Source: Limosilactobacillus caccae
GTDB taxonomy: Bacteria; Bacillota; Bacilli; Lactobacillales; Lactobacillaceae
Direction: 5' to 3'
NCBI RefSeq assembly: GCF_900156885.1
Contig: NZ_FTOY01000010.1
Coordinates: 558,001 to 622,000 of the forward strand
Length of the DNA stretch: 64,000 bases
Below the pieces are notes generated by a model. It was not told where the DNA came from, made no database searches, and saw only the letters and a program-made list of their open reading frames with translations. This document shows, piece after piece, positions 39,577-51,931 of the stretch; position 1 is the stretch's first letter, and every line of letters begins with the position of its first letter. The translations under genes and the position numbers were made by a program.

Positions 39577-40461
39577 GTGGCTAAAGCGCAAATAAATCCA
39601 GAAAAAGCACGCTGGCTTGAGGTGCTTGGTGTCTCAATGCCACTTTGTCTTAGCTATATTCCAATTGGATTAGCTTGTGGTATTTTGCTGCACGCGGCGG
39701 GTTTTAACTTTATCATGACCTTGCTGGTGTCAGTACTGGTCTTCTCTGGTGGAGCTCAGTTTATCTTGGCATCATTATTAACGGTCAACGCACCGCTAGG
39801 GACAATCTTTATGTCATTGTTCTTCTTAGAATTGCGGTATGCCTTACTGGGTTCAAGCTTATCAAAGTATATTAAGGACGAGTCAGCTCGTTTTATCTTT
39901 TTATTTTCTGCATCCATGAATGATGAAAACTATGCCGTTAACTACATGAAGTTTGCGACAGATAAGAAGTGGACGCCGGACGATGGTTTACTAGTGGAGC
40001 ATTATTCACTATTAGCCTGGTCGGTGTCCAACATGGTGGGGGGCTTGATCGGCAGTACGATCAACATTAACTTGGAGGTCGTCGACTTTGCTCTGACTGC
40101 ATTATTCCTGTACATGATCGTTATGCAGGTTCAGAACCACTTAACTTTAATCATTTGTTTCTTGGCCGGGGTACTGGGGATCTTTTTCCTGTGCCTTACC
40201 AAGAGTACCTTAGGACTGATTATTGCTACGCTGCTGGCCTCTTTTGTCGGTTTTGCGATTGAAAACACCGTCCGGCGGCGGAGTGAGAACCCGGAAGCAA
40301 ACTGGTTCTTAACTAAGTTGTTCCGGCCAAAGGTTACCCGGATGACGCTTGAAGATAAGAAAGCGCAACGGCAGAAACAAGAAGCGGCCAAGCAGGGCAA
40401 AGCAGTTGCCAAGCCGCAACAGGCAGTGGAAAATGAAGATCGACACAGCGATGAGGACTAG
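39577..40461 (+). CDS. azlC: AzlC-family branched-chain amino-acid exporter, large subunit
   Basis: This 294-aa integral membrane protein starts with GTG behind ttggagg. AzlC features are MPLCLSYIPIGLACGILLH near residue 20, then FSGGAQFILASLL and LELRYALLGSSLS, followed by helices to about residue 235. A highly charged C-terminal tail of about 60 residues ends it. With AzlD it forms a two-component exporter for branched-chain amino acids or their analogues. The azlD start is 2 bp after the stop. Confidence 0.92.
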   Translation: MAKAQINPEKARWLEVLGVSMPLCLSYIPIGLACGILLHAAGFNFIMTLLVSVLVFSGGAQFILASLLTVNAPLGTIFMSLFFLELRYALLGSSLSKYIKDESARFIFLFSASMNDENYAVNYMKFATDKKWTPDDGLLVEHYSLLAWSVSNMVGGLIGSTININLEVVDFALTALFLYMIVMQVQNHLTLIICFLAGVLGIFFLCLTKSTLGLIIATLLASFVGFAIENTVRRRSENPEANWFLTKLFRPKVTRMTLEDKKAQRQKQEAAKQGKAVAKPQQAVENEDRHSDED

Positions 40462-40463
40462 AC

Positions 40464-40811
40464 ATGGAACAATTGTTAAATAATAAGGTCTTTTACCATA
40501 GTATTGTAATTATTTTAGCAGCGATTGCGGCATTTATTCCGCGGTATCTGCCGGTACTCTTCTTTTCAACCCGGAAGATTCCCGAATGGTTTAATGAGTG
40601 GATGAAGTATGTCCCGGTGAGTCTGTTTACGACCCTTGTTGTCCGGGGGATTTTTGTTAATGGGACTACCTATAAATTTATTCCCTTTGGTCACCCCGAA
40701 ATGATTATTGCAGCATTGTTGGTAATTGTTGTTGCTTATTTCACGCGGTCAATGTCAATTTCAGTTATCTCTGGATTAGTGGCTGTGTGGTTATTGAGTT
40801 TAGCGTTTTAG
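40464..40811 (+). CDS. azlD: AzlD-family small membrane subunit
   Basis: The 115-aa protein has four hydrophobic helices and the AzlD landmark IPRYLPVLFFSTRKIPEWFNEWMKYVP. It partners AzlC. The genes are tightly coupled, and a terminator follows. Confidence 0.9.
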   Translation: MEQLLNNKVFYHSIVIILAAIAAFIPRYLPVLFFSTRKIPEWFNEWMKYVPVSLFTTLVVRGIFVNGTTYKFIPFGHPEMIIAALLVIVVAYFTRSMSISVISGLVAVWLLSLAF

Positions 40812-40849
40812 CCTGACCTTTGTTATAATAGGAATGAGCTTTTAAACAG

Positions 40850-40889
40850 TGGACTGGTTCCCATCTGGTGGAGAAGCCGGTCTTTTTTA
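40850..40889 (+). terminator. azlCD terminator
   Basis: gactggttc / gaagccggtc pair (with G-U) and a T run follows. Confidence 0.7.
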
Positions 40890-40910
40890 TTACCTAAGGA
40901 AGTGAGTGCG

Positions 40911-41789
40911 TTGGATTTTAAGAAAATAGTTGCGATCGTTAGCCTAGCTGATAGCTTAGATTATCAGCAAGCAGCCGCCGCAGCGGGGATGACGGTCGAT
41001 GAATTGACGGGGGCAGTCAGCGATCTTGAAGAAGAGCTGGCGTTATCCTTAATCGATGAACGAGCAGGGGGCGTGCAATTAACCGCCGCTGCTAAGACGC
41101 TTCTGCCACAGCTCAAGCGGGTTAACGATGACTGGCAAGCTCTCCAGGAGGCCGCAAGTACATATCGGCAACAAGAAGAGCAACAAGCCATTAAGGTAGC
41201 TGTTTTACCAGCATACACTAATTGCGAATCAGTTAGCATCGTTGATTCATTGGGTGATAAACAAAAATACACAATCAGCGAAGAAAATGACCCTTACCAG
41301 ACATTATTCGCTGGTGAGGATGATATTGCCTTCGTTCGTTGTGATAATGACAATGTTGACGAGCGGGTTGACTTGCTACCAGTTGGGACTGACAAGCTGG
41401 TTGCCTATATTCCTGCCCGCAACCCGCTTTCGCAAAACGAAGAACTTGCTTTGCCAGATTTGCAAGCAGAAAAATTCTTGACACTAAACCACCAGTCCCC
41501 ACTGGCATCCTTTATCCAAGAAGTCTGCGAAGACGCTGGCCTTTATATTTACTCGGTCTTTGAAGGTGAACGGGCCAAGACCTTAGTTAACATGGTTGCC
41601 CTGGGGATGGGGGTAACGATTCTTCCAGAGAAGTCAATTGGTGACGACTATGATCACGCAAAGGTGGTCAAGGTTGCCCTTAAACCAGAAGTGACTTTCC
41701 AACTAGCCTTTGCCCGGGTTAAAGGAGCTAACCGTACGCCGGCCCAGGAGGACTTTTGGCAGGGCCTAAAGGGCGTTGTCCAAAACTAA
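40911..41789 (+). CDS. LysR-family transcriptional regulator
   Basis: The 292-aa protein has an N-terminal winged HTH (AIVSLADSLDYQQAAAAAGMT) of LysR type, though its sequence is divergent, and a periplasmic-binding-like effector domain with LVNMVALGMGVTILPE near residue 230. TTG 40911 is preferred, since ctaagga lies 10 bp upstream; GTG 40902 is too close to it. Being next to azlCD suggests it controls the exporter, but genes are co-directional and separated by a terminator, so this is inference. Confidence 0.8.
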   Translation: MDFKKIVAIVSLADSLDYQQAAAAAGMTVDELTGAVSDLEEELALSLIDERAGGVQLTAAAKTLLPQLKRVNDDWQALQEAASTYRQQEEQQAIKVAVLPAYTNCESVSIVDSLGDKQKYTISEENDPYQTLFAGEDDIAFVRCDNDNVDERVDLLPVGTDKLVAYIPARNPLSQNEELALPDLQAEKFLTLNHQSPLASFIQEVCEDAGLYIYSVFEGERAKTLVNMVALGMGVTILPEKSIGDDYDHAKVVKVALKPEVTFQLAFARVKGANRTPAQEDFWQGLKGVVQN

Positions 41790-41796
41790 AAAAGAA

Positions 41797-41825
41797 TTGA
41801 CAAATACAACTAATGCGCTTATTAT
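41797..41825 (+). promoter_or_regulatory. pyr operon promoter
   Basis: TTGACA (41797-41802), a 17-bp spacer and TATTAT (41820-41825), an almost consensus promoter starting just after the LysR gene. Confidence 0.85.
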
Positions 41826-41840
41826 CTTAAATAACAAAAA

Positions 41841-41932
41841 TACCTTTAAGTTAGTCCCGTGAGGCTAAGAAGGATTTAATTGCGCGTTTTTAAGTCGACC
41901 TTCTTAGCCACCGCTAAGGAGGTTTTTCTTTT
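41841..41932 (+). promoter_or_regulatory. PyrR-dependent attenuator of the pyr operon
   Basis: AGTCCCGTGAGGCT (41853-41866) matches the PyrR binding-loop consensus ARUCCNGNGAGGYU exactly. Its flank ggctaagaagg can pair with ccttcttagcc as an antiterminator. The competing terminator is ccttcttagc-cacc-gctaaggagg (41899-41922), a 10-bp stem with one G-U, followed by tttttctttt. UMP-bound PyrR should favour termination. pyrR itself is not in this window. Confidence 0.9.
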
Positions 41933-41956
41933 GCGGTGGTTAAAGGAGATGCGCCA

Positions 41957-42034
41957 GTGAAATCAAATAGGTATTTTGAAACGACCAGCCATTTAATTGT
42001 TTCCCGAGAGGACATAACGGTGTGTTGTTTTTAG
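41957..42034 (+). CDS. Possible 25-aa leader peptide or decayed start of a lost gene
   Basis: GTG 41957 is preceded by aaaggag at good spacing and opens a 25-codon frame ending TAG. It does not resemble PyrR or a permease. It lies between the PyrR attenuator and a second hairpin-terminator. It could be a leader peptide, a relic, or chance. Confidence 0.25.
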   Translation: MKSNRYFETTSHLIVSREDITVCCF

Positions 42035-42105
42035 CTACCATCAATACCCTAAGAACAATAACAGCGATGACTTTCCGGAACAGTGGCGAGTCACCGCTGT
42101 TTTAT
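42002..42105 (+). promoter_or_regulatory. Possible second attenuator before pyrB
   Basis: tcccgagagg (42002-42011) keeps the core TCCNGNGAGG of a PyrR loop, though the outer bases differ. Downstream, aacagcg-a-tgact / agtca-c-cgctgtt with ttttatt (42060-42105) is a good intrinsic terminator. The antiterminator is not clear, so PyrR control of this second unit is tentative; the hairpin is well supported. Confidence 0.45.
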
Positions 42106-42136
42106 TACTACAGGAGTTAAAAAGGAGCGCTATTTG

Positions 42137-43063
42137 ATGATTAGTACTGAACGAATTCAACCTAACCTGGTTACTGTGGCCGATATGGATGCAGAAGACG
42201 CAATTGATTTGATTCACGAGGCGCAGGCCTACAAGGCGGGGAAGCAGGCATTCTTAAAGGCGCCGGCTTACGCGGTCAACCTCTTCTTTGAAAACTCAAC
42301 CCGGACAAAGACGAGTTTCCAAATGGCGGAACACAAGCTGGGAATGCAGGTTCTAGAATTTGAGGCGAAAACCAGCTCGACGCAAAAAGGGGAGACCCTC
42401 TACGACACGGTCAAGACGATGGAGTCGATTGGCGTTAATGTTGCCGTTATCCGCCACCCGGAAAATGAATACTACGACCAGCTGCTAGATCACCAGCTCC
42501 ATACGGGAATCGTTAACGCCGGCGATGGGAGCGGCCAACATCCGTCACAGTGCTTGCTCGATATGATGACCATCGATGAAGAATTTGGTGGCTTTGCGGG
42601 CTTAAAGGTGCTGATTGTGGGTGACCTTACTCATTCGCGGGTAGCCCACTCTAACGCCATGATGTTAAGCCGGCTGGGCGCCCAGGTGTACTTTGCGGGT
42701 CCCCAGGACTGGTATGACCCACTGCTGGAAAAATACGGGACCTACGGCGACCTTGATGAACTGTTGCCCCACATGGACGTGGTCAACCTCCTCCGCGTCC
42801 AAAATGAACGGCTGACTTCGGCGGCTAATGAGGCCTTTGATGCGCAGGGTTACCACCAACGCTACGGACTGACGATGGCCCGGGCAGCCATGATGAAGCC
42901 GGGGGCCATTATCATGCACCCCGCACCAGTTAACCGCGGGGTCGAAATTGACAGCGACCTTGTTGAAGCTCCTAATTCACGGATCTTTACGCAAATGCAA
43001 AATGGGGTCTACACCCGGATGGCAATTCTCAGCCGGGTACTGCGCTATCAGGGCTTGATGTAG
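42137..43063 (+). CDS. pyrB: Aspartate carbamoyltransferase catalytic subunit
   Basis: The 308-aa enzyme joins carbamoyl phosphate and aspartate in the first committed pyrimidine step. The carbamoyl-phosphate loop [10 protein letters not shown] begins near residue 53, with HPSQCLLD and [13 protein letters not shown] later. ATG 42137 is preceded by aaaaaggag; an upstream in-frame ATG at 42083 lies within the terminator hairpin and is rejected. No regulatory PyrI gene is present, as usual in Firmicutes. Confidence 0.96.
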   Translation: MISTERIQPNLVTVADMDAEDAIDLIHEAQAYKAGKQAFLKAPAYAVNLFFENSTRTKTSFQMAEHKLGMQVLEFEAKTSSTQKGETLYDTVKTMESIGVNVAVIRHPENEYYDQLLDHQLHTGIVNAGDGSGQHPSQCLLDMMTIDEEFGGFAGLKVLIVGDLTHSRVAHSNAMMLSRLGAQVYFAGPQDWYDPLLEKYGTYGDLDELLPHMDVVNLLRVQNERLTSAANEAFDAQGYHQRYGLTMARAAMMKPGAIIMHPAPVNRGVEIDSDLVEAPNSRIFTQMQNGVYTRMAILSRVLRYQGLM

Positions 43064-43075
43064 GAGGGCGGCTAA

Positions 43076-46006
<2,931 letters not shown>

Positions 46007-46010
<4 letters not shown>

Positions 46011-46645
46011 CATACGCAAAAAAAGTTGCAAAAGCTTTATTAGACATTCATGCAGTGACGCTCCGCCCAGATAAGCCTTTTACATGGGCGAGTGGCTTGA
46101 AGGCGCCGATTTACACTGACAATCGGCTGACGATCTCGTACCCGGAAGTTCGTCAGGCAATCTTCAATGGGATGGTGGAACAAATCAAACTCCACTTTGC
46201 TGATGCTGACGTGATTGCGGGAACAGCGACGGCGGGAATTCCCCACGCAGCCTGGGTGGCCCAGGTGCTTGGCTTACCGCTGATCTATGTTCGATCTAAG
46301 CCCAAAGACCATGGGCAAGGGCGGCAGATTGAAGGGGTCCTAAAAAAGGGGCAGAAGGTGGTCGTAATCGATGACCTCATTTCAACTGGCGGGAGCGTCC
46401 TTAATGCTGTGCGGGCGGTTGCCAATGCTGGCGGGGAAGTTGCTGGTGTTGTTGCCGTCTTTACTTATGCTTTACCGGTTGCTGAGCAAAACTTTCATGC
46501 TCACGGGTTGAAGTACTATGCAGTTACTGACTACCCGACCTTGATCCAGGTAGCAACGGAAAACGATGAGATCAGCAGTGACCACATAGCATCATTGCAG
46601 CAGTGGCGACAAGACCCACTGCAGTGGAGTGAGGGACATAAGTAA
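46007..46645 (+). CDS. pyrE: Orotate phosphoribosyltransferase
   Basis: This 212-aa enzyme joins orotate and PRPP. The PRPP motif VVVIDDLISTGGSVLNAV is near residue 121; the flexible-loop lysines lie in RSKPKDHGQGRQIEG. ATGA overlap with pyrF indicates coupled translation. It is last in the operon and is followed by a strong terminator. Confidence 0.96.
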
Positions 46646-46647
46646 TA

Positions 46648-46684
46648 AAAAAAGACTGGCGAAAAATTTTTCGCCAGTCTTTTA
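46648..46684. terminator. Bidirectional terminator between pyrE and ribB
   Basis: aaaaagactggcgaaaaa / ttttcgccagtctttt is symmetrical with A and T runs, fitting the convergent genes on both sides. Confidence 0.9.
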
Positions 46685-46705
46685 ACGTTAATATAGAATA
46701 AACGA

Positions 46706-47368
46706 TTATGCGTTAACCGTTGCTAGTTGTGCTGCGTAGTCAATTCCTTTTTCGTCCATGTAGCTAATGATCTGATTAATGGTAATAAATGGAACATTTG
46801 CACGGTGGGCGAGTTCGAATAAGCTGTCGCGCCGGGCCATCTTGCCGTCTTCTTTGAGGACCTCAATGATTACGGTCACTGGTGCTTTACCAGCCAGGTA
46901 GGCAAGGTCAATGGATGCTTCCGTATGACCGTTCCGATCACGTAACCCTCGTTCCTGTGCGGATAGTGGCTGGATGTGGCCAGGGTGGTTAAAGTCAGTG
47001 GCCGTAGCTGTTGACTTTGCAATTTGGCGGATTGTGGCGGCACGGTCAAAGGCGGAAACACCGGTAGTGACACCAGTTGCTTCATAAGTGCCATCAGTGG
47101 TGATTGTAAAGGGAGTTTGGTTAGGGTCAGTACTGTGTTCAACCATCGGTGTAAAGCCAAGGCGGTCAGCAATTTTCTTGCTGACTGGAACGCACATCAG
47201 CCCATTTGCTTCGTTAAGCATTTCGTAAACGGTTGAGGCGGTAATGTCTTGGCCAAGCGCAACAAGGTCGCCCTCGTTTTCCCGACTCTCGTCATCGGCA
47301 AGGATAATGTAGCCGCCATTCATTAAATGAGTTAATGCTTCTTCGACAGTTGAAAAGTGGTTTTGCAT
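46706..47368 (-). CDS. ribB: 3,4-dihydroxy-2-butanone-4-phosphate synthase
   Basis: This 220-aa single-domain enzyme forms the four-carbon unit of riboflavin from ribulose 5-phosphate. The metal/substrate motif DDESRENEGDL is near residue 25, and RNGHTEASIDLAYLAG near residue 144. It lacks the GTP cyclohydrolase II domain found in Firmicute RibBA fusions, and no other rib gene is adjacent. No FMN riboswitch is seen upstream; instead palindromes overlap its promoter. Ribosome site aaaggag is on the minus strand. Confidence 0.92.
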   Translation of the reverse strand: MQNHFSTVEEALTHLMNGGYIILADDESRENEGDLVALGQDITASTVYEMLNEANGLMCVPVSKKIADRLGFTPMVEHSTDPNQTPFTITTDGTYEATGVTTGVSAFDRAATIRQIAKSTATATDFNHPGHIQPLSAQERGLRDRNGHTEASIDLAYLAGKAPVTVIIEVLKEDGKMARRDSLFELAHRANVPFITINQIISYMDEKGIDYAAQLATVNA

Positions 47369-47412
47369 AATTAGAGTTTCTCCTTTGCGGTTCTAATGGT
47401 AACAGTGCGACA

Positions 47413-47459
47413 ACATTCGAATGTGCTATCATAATAACGAACTATTTCGTTTAAATCAA
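47413..47459 (-). promoter_or_regulatory. ribB promoter with two palindromes
   Basis: On the minus strand, TTGATT (47454-47459), a 17-bp spacer and TATTAT (47431-47436). The palindrome aacgaa-ctat-ttcgtt (47436-47451) fills the spacer, and the perfect 12-bp palindrome acattcgaatgt (47413-47424) lies near the start point. Both are operator-like; one contains a PurBox-like CGAACTAT. Confidence 0.5.
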
Positions 47460-47529
47460 CTGATTTTTAAATAAAATTCGAATTATATAGCGCGTTAAAT
47501 TACATAAACCAATTTAAAAACGAACAATA

Positions 47530-47566
47530 AAAAACGGGCTGAGAAAAATTACTCAGCCCGTTTAAT
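47530..47566 (-). terminator. cfa terminator
   Basis: On the minus strand aaacgggctgag / ctcagcccgttt is followed by T residues, 13 bp after the cfa stop. Confidence 0.85.
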
Positions 47567-47582
47567 TTTTAAAAGCGGATTC

Positions 47583-48758
47583 CTATTTCGTCATGTAATC
47601 ACGGGTCATTGGCAAGTTCTTGCCTGAAGGACCCTTGGTAATAAGGTATTGGATAACATCAATGTTTCCCGATTCAAATGATGCAGCACATGCTTGCAAG
47701 TAGAGGTCCCACATCCGGGTGAACCGTTCGCCCATCATGTCAGTAATCTGTGCCCGGTGTTCGTTAAAGTTGGCATCCCAGATTTCCAGAGTGTGTTGGT
47801 AGTGCCGCCGGAGCATTTCGATATCGGCGATTTGCATGTGATTTTCTTCGATGTGGCCGATCATTTCTTCTAGTCCAGGAACATAGCCGCCAGGGAAGAT
47901 GTACTTGTTGATCCAGCCGTTGAAGGCTCCCCCCTGTTGGCGGGTGATTCCGTGAATCAATGCTACTCCATCGTTAGCAAGGTAGCGGTTAACGTCCTTG
48001 AAGTATAAGCCCAGGTTTTCCTTGCCAACGTGCTCAAACATCCCGACAGAGGTGATGTAGTCCCATTGTTGGTCGCCCAGCTCACGGTAATCAGTGAGTT
48101 TAACGTCCGCAACGTCTTGTAAACCTTCGTCTTCAATCTTGTTTTTGACAAGGCGGTATTGTTCTTCACTTAGGGTAACACCGGTAACCTTAAGCCCATA
48201 TTCCTTGGCGGCGGTTAACATCAGCGTTCCCCAACCACAGCCAATGTCAAGTAAGGTCTTGCCAGGCTTTGGATCAAGTTTCTTTAAGATATGGTGGACC
48301 TTGTCAACCTGGGCCTTTGTCAAGTCATCACGGTTGCCAGCAGTAAAGTAGGCACAGGAGTATGTCAGCGTATCATCAAGCCAGAGCTTATAGAAGTCAT
48401 TACCGACGTCGTAGTGACTTTGAACGTCGTTTTCACTTTCCTTTTCAGAGTGCCCTTGCTTAGGCAAAAACTTACGGAACTTCGCATTCCGCATGAAACT
48501 GTCGGCACTTTCATATGCTGATTCGATTAACTTTTGAATGCTACCCTGGATCTCAATTTTCTTATCCATGTAGGCTTCCCCGAGAGCGATCGAGGCGTTC
48601 TTAGTAATATCACGCACCGGAATTTTTTCCTTGAAGGTGATGGTTACTTCCGGCGTACCGTCACCATAGACGACACTCGACCCATCCCAGAAAACAATCT
48701 TAACCGGAATATTAAATGAGTGTTTCAATAGTGACTTGTAGAACGTCTTTTCTAACAT
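47583..48758 (-). CDS. cfa: Cyclopropane-fatty-acyl-phospholipid synthase
   Basis: The 391-aa SAM-dependent enzyme adds a methylene bridge to unsaturated acyl chains of membrane lipids, typically under acid or stationary stress. SAM motifs are [13 protein letters not shown] (about residue 167) and TGVTLSEEQ, with bicarbonate/active-site block [12 protein letters not shown] and HGITRQQ. Length is normal for Lactobacillus Cfa. It is transcribed alone, divergent from the AI-2E-family gene. Confidence 0.94.
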   Translation of the reverse strand: MLEKTFYKSLLKHSFNIPVKIVFWDGSSVVYGDGTPEVTITFKEKIPVRDITKNASIALGEAYMDKKIEIQGSIQKLIESAYESADSFMRNAKFRKFLPKQGHSEKESENDVQSHYDVGNDFYKLWLDDTLTYSCAYFTAGNRDDLTKAQVDKVHHILKKLDPKPGKTLLDIGCGWGTLMLTAAKEYGLKVTGVTLSEEQYRLVKNKIEDEGLQDVADVKLTDYRELGDQQWDYITSVGMFEHVGKENLGLYFKDVNRYLANDGVALIHGITRQQGGAFNGWINKYIFPGGYVPGLEEMIGHIEENHMQIADIEMLRRHYQHTLEIWDANFNEHRAQITDMMGERFTRMWDLYLQACAASFESGNIDVIQYLITKGPSGKNLPMTRDYMTK

Positions 48759-48927
48759 TAAACGTATCCTTCTTTCTCTAATAATAGTATTAATTATAAC
48801 ACCCGCCTTATAAAAGTGTTCTAGGACGATTTATGAAATATGTTTCGTAAAACAAAAACAAATTCTTGGCGAACGATCGGCTTAGTATTATCCTATTAGT
48901 TAGTAAAAACGAGAGGAAGATGGCCAA

Positions 48928-49968
48928 ATGATAGATGCATGGCATCGTTTTATCGCAAACGTAAAGTTACGTCGCTTTACCGTGTTGCTGCTGATCGTGA
49001 TCGTGTTGTGGCTAATGCGGTCAATGATGAACTTAATCTTATTTACCTTTATCCTTACCTACCTGGTAGTAAGCTGGGTTCGCCTTGTTCAGCGGTGGTT
49101 GCCCAAATTATCGACGACGATCACCGTGATCGCAACCTATGTAATTTTAATTTTTGCCCTTTATCTAGGGGTGACCAGGTACCTGCCAGTGTTGACCCGG
49201 CAGGTTGTTAAGATGGTCAATTCGGTCGTGAAATTTTACAGTACCCGGCAGGCCAGCATTATCTACAATTACATTAACCACTATGTCAGCACGGCGACAA
49301 TAATGGCCCAGGTGCGGCATGGGATTACGATTGCGGTTAGCACGCTCACGAGTATCGGGGCAATTACCGTTACCTTTGTAATGTCATTGATCCTTAGTTT
49401 CTTCTACACCCTGGAGTTAAGGCAGATGAATGAGTTTTCCAACCGTTTCTTGGACAGTGACTTTGGCTGGTTCTTCCAGGACATTGATTATTTTGGGAAG
49501 AAATTTGTGAATACCTTCGGGGTGGTATTAGAAGCCCAGTTCTTTATTGCCATCTGTAATACCGTGATTACGACCCTTTGCTTGATATTCATGAAGATGC
49601 CCCAGATCTTTGCCCTATCACTGATTGTCTTTATCTTTAGCCTGGTACCGGTTGCGGGGGTTATCATTTCAACAATCCCGCTAGCGATGGTCGGTTATTC
49701 TGTCGGCGGGATCCGGGATGTTATCTACATCATTATTATGATTATTGTTATCCACACCCTGGAGGCGTACGTTCTCAACCCGAAATTTATGTCGAGCCGG
49801 ACAGACTTGCCAATCTTTTACACGTTTATTGTCCTACTGATTAGTGAGCACATCTTCGGTACCTGGGGGCTAATCGTAGGGGTACCAGTATTTACCTTCT
49901 TGCTGGATATCCTTGGCGTAAAACCAATCCGGAGCGGAAACAAGGGCGTTAAACTAACCAAGAATTAG
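48928..49968 (+). CDS. AI-2E family (PerM/YtvI-like) membrane protein
   Basis: The 346-aa protein has about eight hydrophobic segments; the C-terminal block VPVAGVIISTIPLAMVGY and EAYVLNPKFMSSRTDLP is diagnostic of the AI-2E exporter superfamily, which also holds Na+/H+ antiporters and permeases of unknown substrate. The real substrate cannot be assigned. The start has gaggaag upstream; a terminator follows the stop directly. Confidence 0.87.
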   Translation: MIDAWHRFIANVKLRRFTVLLLIVIVLWLMRSMMNLILFTFILTYLVVSWVRLVQRWLPKLSTTITVIATYVILIFALYLGVTRYLPVLTRQVVKMVNSVVKFYSTRQASIIYNYINHYVSTATIMAQVRHGITIAVSTLTSIGAITVTFVMSLILSFFYTLELRQMNEFSNRFLDSDFGWFFQDIDYFGKKFVNTFGVVLEAQFFIAICNTVITTLCLIFMKMPQIFALSLIVFIFSLVPVAGVIISTIPLAMVGYSVGGIRDVIYIIIMIIVIHTLEAYVLNPKFMSSRTDLPIFYTFIVLLISEHIFGTWGLIVGVPVFTFLLDILGVKPIRSGNKGVKLTKN

Positions 49969-49969
49969 G

Positions 49970-50003
49970 GAAGCCAGTGAAAACTTCACGGCTTCTTTTT
50001 TAT
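49970..50003 (+). terminator. Terminator after the AI-2E-family gene
   Basis: gaagccagtgaa / ttcacggcttc with one bulge and a T run. Confidence 0.85.
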
Positions 50004-50059
50004 ATCTCCGAACTTTGTTTGTGCACTATGATATAATTGTTAATTAATAGCGAACTAAA
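50004..50059. promoter_or_regulatory. PurBox-like sites upstream of fhs
   Basis: atctccgaacttt (50004-50016) matches the PurBox AWWWCCGAACWWT at 12 of 13 positions. A second, weaker copy aatagcgaactaa is at 50047-50059. Both lie before the likely -10 (tataat at about 50095). PurR control would fit the need for 10-formyl-THF in purine synthesis. Confidence 0.55.
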
Positions 50060-50136
50060 AAGTGCTAGCTGCTGAAAAAGTTTTCGTTTAGTGTATAATG
50101 TTTGTTAACAGGAGCAAAGAAAGGAAGTTGATATCC

Positions 50137-51798
50137 ATGACAGATATTGAAATTGCAGATCAAGCGACCCTTGAACCAATTAATAAGATTGCGGCGAAGC
50201 TCGGCCTTGGTGATGACCAGGTTGAACAATACGGTAAAAACAAGGCGAAGCTTAGCCTTGATATAAAGCCCGTCGCGGGCAAAAAACACAAGCTCGTTCT
50301 CGTTACGTCAATTAACCCCACTCCAGCTGGGGAAGGGAAGTCGACTGTTTTGATCGGCCTTGGGGATGCCCTCAACCAGTTAAACCACCAGACGACAATT
50401 GCGATGCGGGAACCATCAATGGGGCCAGTTTTCGGCATCAAGGGTGGGGCAACCGGTGGTGGCTACAGCCAGGTTGTACCGATGGAGGATATCAACTTAA
50501 ACTTCACCGGGGACCTTCATGCGTTGACCAGTGCTAACAATACCTTAGCAGCCTTGATCGATAACTACATCATGCGGGATAATGCCCTTAACCTTGATCC
50601 GCGGCAGGTTATCTGGAAACGGGTTGAAGATGTTAACGACCGTGCCCTACGGAATGTCATCACTGGCCTCGGTGGGTTGATGGCCGGCGTTCCACGTGAA
50701 ACAGGTTTTGATATTACAGCTGCCTCTGAATTAATGGCAATCCTCTGTCTGGCAGATAGCCTGCATGACTTAAAGCAACGGATTAGCCGGATTGTGGTTG
50801 GCTATACATTTGATAAGGAACCGGTCACTGTTGGTCAACTGGGCTTTGAAGATGCCATTACGATTATCTTAAAAGATGCCATCAAGCCTAACCTTGTCCA
50901 GACCCTTGACCACACACCAACGATCGTTCACGGGGGACCATTTGCTAATATTGCACACGGGTGTAACAGTGTGTTAGCTACCCAGACAGCCTTAAACCTT
51001 TCGGACTATACTGTTACCGAAGCAGGCTTTGGGGCAGACCTGGGTGCGGAAAAGTTTCTTGATATTAAGCAGCGAGTTTTAGGGAAGAGTCCCGATACAA
51101 TTGTGATTGTTGCGACTGTCCGGGCGCTTGAATACAATGGTGGTGCTAAATTAGCAGACCTCAATGACGAACAGCTGCCAGCCTTGAAGACGGGGATGGC
51201 TAACCTTAACCGCCATATTAAGAATATGAAGAGCTTTGGCGTCCCGTTGGTCGTTGCCATCAACCACTTTACTGCCGACAGCGAAGCGGAGATCCAAATG
51301 ATCAAGGACAACTGTCAACAACTAGGGGTTGATGCGGTTGAAGTCGATGCCTGGGCCAAGGGTGGTGCAGGTACCCATGACCTGGCCAAGAGGGTTGTGG
51401 AATTAGCAGATCAGCCAAGTAACTTTACCCCCGCATACGATGTCCAGCTTGATGACCTGCAAACGAAGGTTGAAAAGATTGCCAAGAATATTTATGGTGC
51501 GAAGGAAGTATCCTTGAGTCGGAAGGCGCAAAACCAGCTGAAGCGTTTTGCGGAATACGGCTGGAACGACCTGCCGGTATGTATTGCCAAGACCCAGTAC
51601 TCCTTTACCGATGACCAGAAGCAGTTAGGCGCACCGACAGACTTTACTTTCCACATCCGTGGCTTTGTTCCGAAAATCGGGGCGGGCTTTATCGTTGCCC
51701 TTGCTGGAAACATGATGACAATGCCCGGATTACCTAAAGTACCGGCAGCTGTTAACATGACGATTGATGACCAGGGCAAGATTACTGGCTTGTTCTAA
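50137..51798 (+). CDS. fhs: Formate-tetrahydrofolate ligase
   Basis: The 553-aa enzyme makes 10-formyl-THF from formate, THF and ATP, the formyl donor for two purine steps. The P-loop TPAGEGKST (about residue 64) and [19 protein letters not shown] are intact, then [19 protein letters not shown]. Length is normal. ATG 50137 is preceded by aaaggaag. A near-perfect parS sequence overlaps codons for GVPRET near residue 185. It is monocistronic, ending in a terminator. Confidence 0.97.
   Translation: MTDIEIADQATLEPINKIAAKLGLGDDQVEQYGKNKAKLSLDIKPVAGKKHKLVLVTSINPTPAGEGKSTVLIGLGDALNQLNHQTTIAMREPSMGPVFGIKGGATGGGYSQVVPMEDINLNFTGDLHALTSANNTLAALIDNYIMRDNALNLDPRQVIWKRVEDVNDRALRNVITGLGGLMAGVPRETGFDITAASELMAILCLADSLHDLKQRISRIVVGYTFDKEPVTVGQLGFEDAITIILKDAIKPNLVQTLDHTPTIVHGGPFANIAHGCNSVLATQTALNLSDYTVTEAGFGADLGAEKFLDIKQRVLGKSPDTIVIVATVRALEYNGGAKLADLNDEQLPALKTGMANLNRHIKNMKSFGVPLVVAINHFTADSEAEIQMIKDNCQQLGVDAVEVDAWAKGGAGTHDLAKRVVELADQPSNFTPAYDVQLDDLQTKVEKIAKNIYGAKEVSLSRKAQNQLKRFAEYGWNDLPVCIAKTQYSFTDDQKQLGAPTDFTFHIRGFVPKIGAGFIVALAGNMMTMPGLPKVPAAVNMTIDDQGKITGLF
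50688..50703. promoter_or_regulatory. Near-perfect parS site inside fhs
   Basis: CGTTCCACGTGAAACA differs from the Bacillus parS consensus TGTTNCACGTGAAACA only at the first base. It is embedded in codons for a conserved Fhs segment, as parS sites often are within genes. parB lies about 26 kb to the left. Confidence 0.7.
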
Positions 51799-51810
51799 CA
51801 ATTGAATTAA

Positions 51811-51852
51811 TAAAGCGTCGATTGTGCAATTTTCTACATCGGCGCTTTTTTT
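51811..51852 (+). terminator. fhs terminator
   Basis: aaagcg-t-cgat / atcg-g-cgcttt plus T run. Confidence 0.85.
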
Positions 51853-51931
51853 CACAAACTTTGTGGAAAAAGAACGGCAAGATTCGCGCATTGATCGCCA
51901 TGTGAAGGATCCCGCTATCTTGTGAAATGGG

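Noticed and set aside
42083-42136. Extended pyrB start upstream
   Set aside because: The added codons lie in the terminator hairpin, and the ribosome site aaaaggag points to ATG 42137.
47369-47529. FMN riboswitch upstream of ribB
   Set aside because: None of the conserved FMN-element blocks is present on the minus strand.
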